From Propionispora vibrioides (lineage in GTDB: Bacteria > Bacillota > Negativicutes > Propionisporales > Propionisporaceae): DNA of 64,000 bases. Below, in pieces: positions 59,854-64,000 of the stretch; position 1 is the stretch's first letter, and the number at the start of each line of letters is the position of its first letter. The DNA lies in assembly GCF_900110485.1 (NCBI RefSeq), contig NZ_FODY01000012.1, forward strand, positions 1 to 64,000, written 5' to 3'. The notes below the pieces were generated by a model, which worked only from the letters and a program-made list of their open reading frames with translations, was not told where the DNA came from and searched no databases. Both the position numbers and the translations under genes were made by a program.

Positions 59854-60501
59854 ATGGAACTAATAAACCAAGCCCTTTACCTGTTTCACAAAGGTGGCCC
59901 TGTCATGTATGTGTTATCCGCCTGCTCGTTATTTACCCTAACTATCGCCATAGAACGACTGTTATACTATCGCAGCATATCCGTCAACAGCCGCCTATTC
60001 CAGCAAAAATTGCAGTCGTTACTGGAAAAGCAGCATTTCACTGATGCCCTCCAGCTTTGCGATCAAACCAAGAATCTGTTCTCCCGAATCGCCCAGGCCG
60101 GCCTACAGGCCCATCAACGGGGCAGCCAGGTTGATAACTCCCTGGAAAGCGCCGCTACTTTGGCAGCAGCCCGTCTACGAGAGCATTTGGATGAATTGAG
60201 CATGATCGTTACGTTGGCTCCTTTGCTCGGTTTGTTAGGCACGGTCATCGGCATGATTCAGTCGTTCAGCGTGCTGAATGTCCAAACCGGACAGCCAATG
60301 GCTATCACCGGCGGTGTCGGTGAAGCTTTGATTGCCACGGCCACCGGTCTTAGCGTGGCAACTGCGGCTCTGGTGATCCACGCGCTATTTTCCCGCTGGG
60401 TCAACCGTCAGATCACCGATATCGAGCAACTGGCAGCCCTGGTTATTGACACCACCTTAATAAAAAAAGCCAGCCGGAGAGATGCCCATGAAATTGCGTA
60501 G
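59854..60501 (+). CDS. exbB: Biopolymer transport protein ExbB
   Basis: 215 residues with three membrane segments (about 17-37, 110-130 and 160-185) and the ETIVTLAPLLGLLGTVIGMI-type segment (here LSMIVTLAPLLGLLGTVIG). Proton-channel subunit that energises TonB. AAGGAG upstream of the ATG. Confidence 0.93.
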   Translation: MELINQALYLFHKGGPVMYVLSACSLFTLTIAIERLLYYRSISVNSRLFQQKLQSLLEKQHFTDALQLCDQTKNLFSRIAQAGLQAHQRGSQVDNSLESAATLAAARLREHLDELSMIVTLAPLLGLLGTVIGMIQSFSVLNVQTGQPMAITGGVGEALIATATGLSVATAALVIHALFSRWVNRQITDIEQLAALVIDTTLIKKASRRDAHEIA

Positions 60502-60895
60502 TCTGCGGGTGGAAAACCAGCCGCAATTGATGATTATCCCCATGATTGATATTATCTTCTTTCTCTTAGTATTTTTCATGATGAGCACGCTGTACATGGT
60601 GGAGCAGCATACCGTCCCAGTCAATCTGCCGCAAGCGGCCAGTGCCCAGCAGGATAAACCACAAAGCATCACCATCACCGTGTTGGAAACAGGCAAAATT
60701 CTGTTCGACCAGGAGGAAGTGCCCTTAGAATTACTGAAAAAACGAGTCGGTCTGGAACTGAACAAGCAAACGGATATTGTCTTCATCCTGCGAGGTGATA
60801 AGGCCGTGCCCTACGGCCAGGTCGTTGCCGTATTGGACGAGCTTAAACAGTCAGGTGCCCGCCGGGTGTCCGTAGCCGTGGAAAAAGCGAGGTAA
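60488..60895 (+). CDS. exbD: Biopolymer transport protein ExbD
   Basis: 135 residues from ATG 60488 (GGAGAG upstream; an ATG at 60482 is too close). One N-terminal membrane anchor with MIPMIDIIFFLLVFFMM containing the conserved Asp, then a periplasmic domain. Overlaps exbB by 14 bases. Confidence 0.93.
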   Translation: MKLRSLRVENQPQLMIIPMIDIIFFLLVFFMMSTLYMVEQHTVPVNLPQAASAQQDKPQSITITVLETGKILFDQEEVPLELLKKRVGLELNKQTDIVFILRGDKAVPYGQVVAVLDELKQSGARRVSVAVEKAR

Positions 60896-60899
60896 CCGC

Positions 60900-61574
60900 A
60901 TGAGCTATTCCTACCACTGGCCTAAATCACTGGCATTATCATTGTGCCTGCATCTTGTTTTACTGACCATCGCCGGCTATCTTGCCCCAGGACTGGCTGC
61001 CCCCATACTACCCGAGGAACGCCTGTTGGAGATGGAATTGGCCCCCGGCGCACCGGCGATGCCCGCTTCCGATTTGCCGGAACAAACGTCGGAACCGGAA
61101 TACGCCACAGCCTTGCCCGATAGTCCGGCCGAGGCAGAAGCTCCTGTTCAGCCTGTTGCTGCCATAACCCATACACCGGTGACAAACAGCAGAAAACTCA
61201 CGTCATCGGCAGCAGGTCTCCCAGGTCCGGCTGCCGCCGCCCCAAGCGGCGGCAGTATAGCACCAGCTGCTACGATACCTGCTGCCGAGAGCAAGGGAAT
61301 CGCCGCCCCCAGTGTTCTATCACGAACCACGCCAGCCTATCCGGCTGTGGCCCGTCAGGCTGGCCAGGAAGGTACGGCTCTGCTTCAGGTCGAAATTTTG
61401 CCCAATGGACGCACTGGCGAGATCAATATTATCCGTTCGTCAGGCTACCCCACTCTGGATGAGGCGGCTGTCCAAACGGTACGTCAGTGGAAATTTATCC
61501 CGGCTAAAAATCTCCAAACCGGCAAGAATATTACCTGCACAACCAAGTTACCTGTTTCGTTCCGTTTGCACTAG
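60900..61574 (+). CDS. tonB: TonB energy-transducing protein
   Basis: 224 residues. N-terminal anchor (about 8-30), a proline/alanine-rich spacer (about 40-135), and the C-terminal TonB domain (YPAVARQAGQEGTALLQVEI, then SSGYPTLDEAAVQTVRQWKF). Links ExbBD to the receptor of the same operon. Starts four bases after exbD; a strong terminator follows. Confidence 0.92.
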   Translation: MSYSYHWPKSLALSLCLHLVLLTIAGYLAPGLAAPILPEERLLEMELAPGAPAMPASDLPEQTSEPEYATALPDSPAEAEAPVQPVAAITHTPVTNSRKLTSSAAGLPGPAAAAPSGGSIAPAATIPAAESKGIAAPSVLSRTTPAYPAVARQAGQEGTALLQVEILPNGRTGEINIIRSSGYPTLDEAAVQTVRQWKFIPAKNLQTGKNITCTTKLPVSFRLH

Positions 61575-61593
61575 GCTGTCGCCTGAAAGCGTT

Positions 61594-61632
61594 AAAAAAT
61601 ATAGGAATAACAATGTTATTCCTATATTTTTT
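61594..61632 (+). terminator. Terminator of the iron-uptake operon
   Basis: Perfect eighteen-base arms (61594-61611, 61615-61632) ending in a U6 run. A-rich on the left arm, so it may work in both directions. Confidence 0.85.
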
Positions 61633-61707
61633 ATTCCTTACTTTTTAGTTACCTTGGCAGTTCTAAAATGGCAGAGTGCTGGCGTAACTATATTTCGTAA
61701 CACCAGC

Positions 61708-61768
61708 GGAGGAAAGAGACATCCTGGACGGTATGCCAATTGACGACAACATAGCGCTCGGAATATAG
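61708..61768. repeat. Degenerate family C repeat, copy 3
   Basis: GACGGTATGCC, TGACGACAAC, AGCGCT and GGAATATAG follow in the same order as in the minus strand of 23832-23935. Weak, partly decayed match. The remainder of the 61575-61877 gap shows the terminator and no gene. Confidence 0.35.
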
Positions 61769-61877
61769 CAGCATGCACTGGACTAGGGGTTAATCTCACA
61801 GTTCAAAACTGCAGACAAGGAAAATGCCTGCTCTGCGTCGAATCAAAGCAGCATAATCCAGTTCTGGGAGGATTTCC

Positions 61878-62381
61878 ATGAAAAAGCTGCTTGCCTTGAC
61901 AGTCGCCTTGCTAGTAATCTGGCTGGGCTGGCTGCTGACCCACTCCAACCGTTCTACGCCACCGGCCACCGACAACCAAACAGCCGGCTCACAGGAACCG
62001 GCCAGTCAAGCTGCGTCACCGGCAGCACCAACCGGTCAGAAAGCTGCCGAACCATCAACCGAAACAGTACCGGCAAGCGGCAAGGAAGCCAGCCTAGGCT
62101 CACAGCAGCTGGGCGCAACGAAAGTGTTGACTCCGGCCGGCAAACAGGAAAACCTGTCCGAACAGACTTACCACCTGCAAAAAGAAGAGAAAAAGGGAGT
62201 GCAAATCCTGCCCGGCATACAGGTAAAAGACGGGGCAGTCCAAATCCTGCCTGGCGTACAGGTAAAAAGCGGGGCAGTCCAGATCGAAATGGATAAGGAC
62301 AAAGATAAGCAACTTGAAATTGAGCGCCATCCTGACAACTCCAACAGCGATTATCAGATTATGTTAAAGCAAAAATTCTAA
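61878..62381 (+). CDS. Secreted protein with short tandem repeats, unknown function
   Basis: 167 residues. N-terminal membrane/signal segment (about 4-20), a low-complexity Pro/Ala/Thr linker (about 25-75), then near-identical tandem units VQILPGIQVKDGA, VQILPGVQVKSGA and VQIEMDKD (about 108-141), which would form a short beta-stack. The charged tail ends SDYQIMLKQKF. GGGAGG upstream. No recognised family; its position after tonB may or may not imply a link to iron uptake. Confidence 0.6.
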   Translation: MKKLLALTVALLVIWLGWLLTHSNRSTPPATDNQTAGSQEPASQAASPAAPTGQKAAEPSTETVPASGKEASLGSQQLGATKVLTPAGKQENLSEQTYHLQKEEKKGVQILPGIQVKDGAVQILPGVQVKSGAVQIEMDKDKDKQLEIERHPDNSNSDYQIMLKQKF

Positions 62382-62393
62382 TCGAAGCAACCA

Positions 62394-62437
62394 AAAAGAG
62401 CAGGTTGCCGGCTTGAAACCCGGCAACCTGCTCTTTT
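62394..62437. terminator. Bidirectional terminator
   Basis: Perfect eighteen-base arms AAAAGAGCAGGTTGCCGG (62394-62411) and complement (62420-62437) between convergent genes, with A and U runs on both sides. Confidence 0.9.
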
Positions 62438-62441
62438 CTTT

Positions 62442-63200
62442 CTATAGCCGCTGAAACAAATGATTCCGGTGCTCCGGCACAGGAATATAACCTGCTATAG
62501 ACAATCCGTTGGACTCCTCCAGAACCCAGGCACTGGCTACTTCCGCCAATACATCCATGGCATCCAGCAGCACCGGATTAGCATAACTATTCGGCAACAG
62601 CACCGGCAAATCGGTACAAGCCAGCAGGACTCCCTCGGCTCCCCGGGCCAGCAATGACGCAACCATTCGCTGGAGGGCCGTACGATCCTTGGACAAAAAC
62701 TGACCTTTAACAATGTGCATAATAATGGCTGCCAACAGTTCTTGCTGACTTTGGTCCGGCAGAACGGGTTCGATATCGCGTTGATGCAATTCATAGGTAT
62801 ATAAGCCAGATTGAATCGTTGCCGTGGAAGCCAATACGCCAACTTTATTCCATCTTTTACGAAGCTGAATATAAGCGCAGGTTTCTTCAATCATGTTGAT
62901 CACCGGGACAGACGCCACCTGCCTGATGTGGGGCATAAACATATGGGCCGTGTTGCAGGGTATTACAATAAAGTCCACCCGCGGCCCCAATAAACGGACA
63001 CCTTCCAAAATCAGCTTTTGCAAATAGTCACCGCCCTGGTTCTCTTTAATCCAGGCATCGGCAGCCTGAAAAGGTTCCGGTACACTATACAGCAATACCG
63101 GCGGATAACTTTCCCGGTTTTGAAAATTCCTTATCAATTTCATGTAAAACAGCGATGTGGCATCCGGTCCCATTCCACCTATGATACCGCAAGTTTTCAT
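62442..63200 (-). CDS. Aspartate/glutamate racemase family protein
   Basis: ATG 63200 is eight bases past AAGGAGG (252 residues). IIGGMGPDATSLFYMKLI at the start, first catalytic Cys in VIPCNTAHMF (about 80-90) and second in VLLACTDLPVLLP (about 195-207), both conserved. Probably interconverts L- and D-aspartate or glutamate. Overlaps the acetyltransferase stop by four bases. Confidence 0.85.
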   Translation of the reverse strand: MKTCGIIGGMGPDATSLFYMKLIRNFQNRESYPPVLLYSVPEPFQAADAWIKENQGGDYLQKLILEGVRLLGPRVDFIVIPCNTAHMFMPHIRQVASVPVINMIEETCAYIQLRKRWNKVGVLASTATIQSGLYTYELHQRDIEPVLPDQSQQELLAAIIMHIVKGQFLSKDRTALQRMVASLLARGAEGVLLACTDLPVLLPNSYANPVLLDAMDVLAEVASAWVLEESNGLSIAGYIPVPEHRNHLFQRL

Positions 63201-63913
63201 GAACATTGCCTCCTTACAACAGATTTCCGGAAGCTGTCGCCACTAAAGCCGTCATGGCCGAACAAAAGTTCTGTTTCCGCCTGGCTACGCAGCACACCGG
63301 AACCATAAAAGCCTAAGCTTAGTAAAAACTGTTGAGATTCCAGATCGGAGCCAGTCACTCTGACTTGACAGACCGGTGCTTTACAAGGACGCTTCAAATC
63401 CAAATGCAGCACATATCTGAGCAAATGACCAAATTTATATGTTAAACGTTTAATTAGAAAGCCTTGTCGTATGGCTGAAGACAAAGAAGCATAGTTCTGC
63501 GGCGCAATAGTAAGACAAATATGCTCGTATCCTCTGTCCCTGAAGATTTTCAAATGATGATCAGCCAGCATTTTCAGTAAGCCCTGTTGACGATATTTCG
63601 GATGAATAGCGGTAGGCCCCCACTGTACAATTAGGGATACCTCGCTGCCGCCAAGACCGATATCCACACCGATGGCTTCGTTTCCCTCCAGCAAGCAAGC
63701 CATATGAAACCCAATCAAGTCTCCTGCCTCAAAAAGGCCTAAACAATTTTTCCCATCGGCCAGTACCTTTTCAAAAAAAGCCAAGGGCTCCTGGTAATAA
63801 CACTCTTTATCAGGCAAATTCTCTATGACTAAATTCTGCAGTGTTAAAATTTCCGGCAAATGTTGTGGCTTCAAAAACTTGATCTCGTAGTGAAAATGAG
63901 GCTCCATTCTCAT
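63197..63913 (-). CDS. GNAT-family N-acetyltransferase
   Basis: About 238 residues; a second ATG at 63907 with better spacing to AAGGAG is likely. GNAT core with the acetyl-CoA loop IHPKYRQQGLLKMLADHHL and the following ICLTIAPQNYAS strand. Acyl acceptor unknown. Sits between a histidine kinase and a racemase gene in one direction. Confidence 0.78.
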   Translation of the reverse strand: MRMEPHFHYEIKFLKPQHLPEILTLQNLVIENLPDKECYYQEPLAFFEKVLADGKNCLGLFEAGDLIGFHMACLLEGNEAIGVDIGLGGSEVSLIVQWGPTAIHPKYRQQGLLKMLADHHLKIFRDRGYEHICLTIAPQNYASLSSAIRQGFLIKRLTYKFGHLLRYVLHLDLKRPCKAPVCQVRVTGSDLESQQFLLSLGFYGSGVLRSQAETELLFGHDGFSGDSFRKSVVRRQCS

Positions 63914-63929
63914 CTCTCCTTCACCAAGC

Positions 63930-64000
63930 TTATATTAAAACAGGAAAACGGACAAAAAATTCGGTTCCCTGGTTACTGCTTTCCACACGAATCTGGGCTT
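63930..64000 (-). CDS. C-terminal end of a sensor histidine kinase (partial)
   Basis: Only the last 23 codons are in the window. They read AQIRVESSNQGTEFFVRFPV then LI-stop, the usual ending of a HATPase domain (G.GTxFxVxxP). It ends 16 bases before the acetyltransferase start. Too short for more detail. Confidence 0.6.
   Translation of the reverse strand, partial: AQIRVESSNQGTEFFVRFPVLI

Noticed and set aside
1-64000. CRISPR arrays, tRNA and rRNA genes
   Set aside because: No regularly spaced direct repeats, tRNA-like cloverleaf or rRNA segments were recognised by eye; a covariance search would be needed to exclude small RNAs.

Overview
The window reads as chromosome from a diderm, spore-former-type Firmicute (Negativicutes, Sporomusaceae-like). 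That placement is inference, from three things seen together: Firmicute-style AGGAGG ribosome binding sites and a Firmicute sugar-PTS repertoire; a TonB-dependent outer-membrane receptor with its own ExbB-ExbD-TonB; and a minimal EutVW-controlled ethanolamine operon. No rRNA, tRNA or CRISPR array was seen.

Layout. (1) 3-1562: an IS1182-type insertion sequence whose transposase is split by a -1 frameshift at an A AAA AAG heptamer. The element abuts the terminator of the next operon. (2) 1563-18034: a polyol/sugar PTS island with three galactitol-family EIIABC sets, two LevR-type sigma-54 activators, two class II aldolase-family enzymes and a Zn-dependent polyol-phosphate dehydrogenase. Sigma-54 (-24/-12) promoters stand before the first PTS operon, before the dehydrogenase-epimerase pair and before the second activator gene. 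(3) 18046-25241: a glucitol/sorbose operon (SorC-type regulator, small ORF, sorbitol-6-P dehydrogenase, GutM, glucitol EIIC-EIIBC-EIIA, sorbose-1-P reductase-like enzyme, epimerase-like TIM barrel) with a 28-bp palindromic operator. (4) 25288-34124: ethanolamine use (EutW-EutV, EutA, EutB, EutC) joined to CblT/CblS-like alpha-ribazole salvage, with a separate ethanolamine permease. Two leader terminators share a conserved hairpin and look like EutV antitermination targets. (5) 34136-45363: NADH dehydrogenase type II, then a pentitol-type operon with its own LevR activator, a fourth EIIABC set, dehydrogenase, split transketolase, Rpe and RpiB. (6) 45482-54368: mixed genes including a lipoprotein, AsnB, a cupin with a CRP/FNR-type operator, an encapsulin with encapsulated ferritin, a eukaryotic-type hexokinase, an SDR and MgtC. 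(7) 54561-61632: a Fur-type iron/siderophore uptake locus (AraC regulator, TonB-dependent receptor, DUF3649, PepSY protein, ExbB, ExbD, TonB). (8) 61878-64000: a repeat-containing secreted protein, a racemase, an acetyltransferase and the end of a histidine kinase.

How it works together. The PTS islands import and phosphorylate polyols. Dehydrogenases, the L-ribulose-5-P 4-epimerase homologue, Rpe, RpiB and transketolase move the products into the pentose phosphate pathway. Three LevR-like regulators with PTS domains fused to a sigma-54 AAA+ engine probably sense transport. The ethanolamine cluster has no microcompartment shell genes but brings cobamide salvage with it.

Most notable are the sigma-54/LevR regulon with candidate enhancer palindromes, a modular dispersed hairpin repeat in two inverted copies, the eut leader switches, the encapsulin-ferritin pair with a PerR-like box, and the 37-bp Fur-type palindrome.
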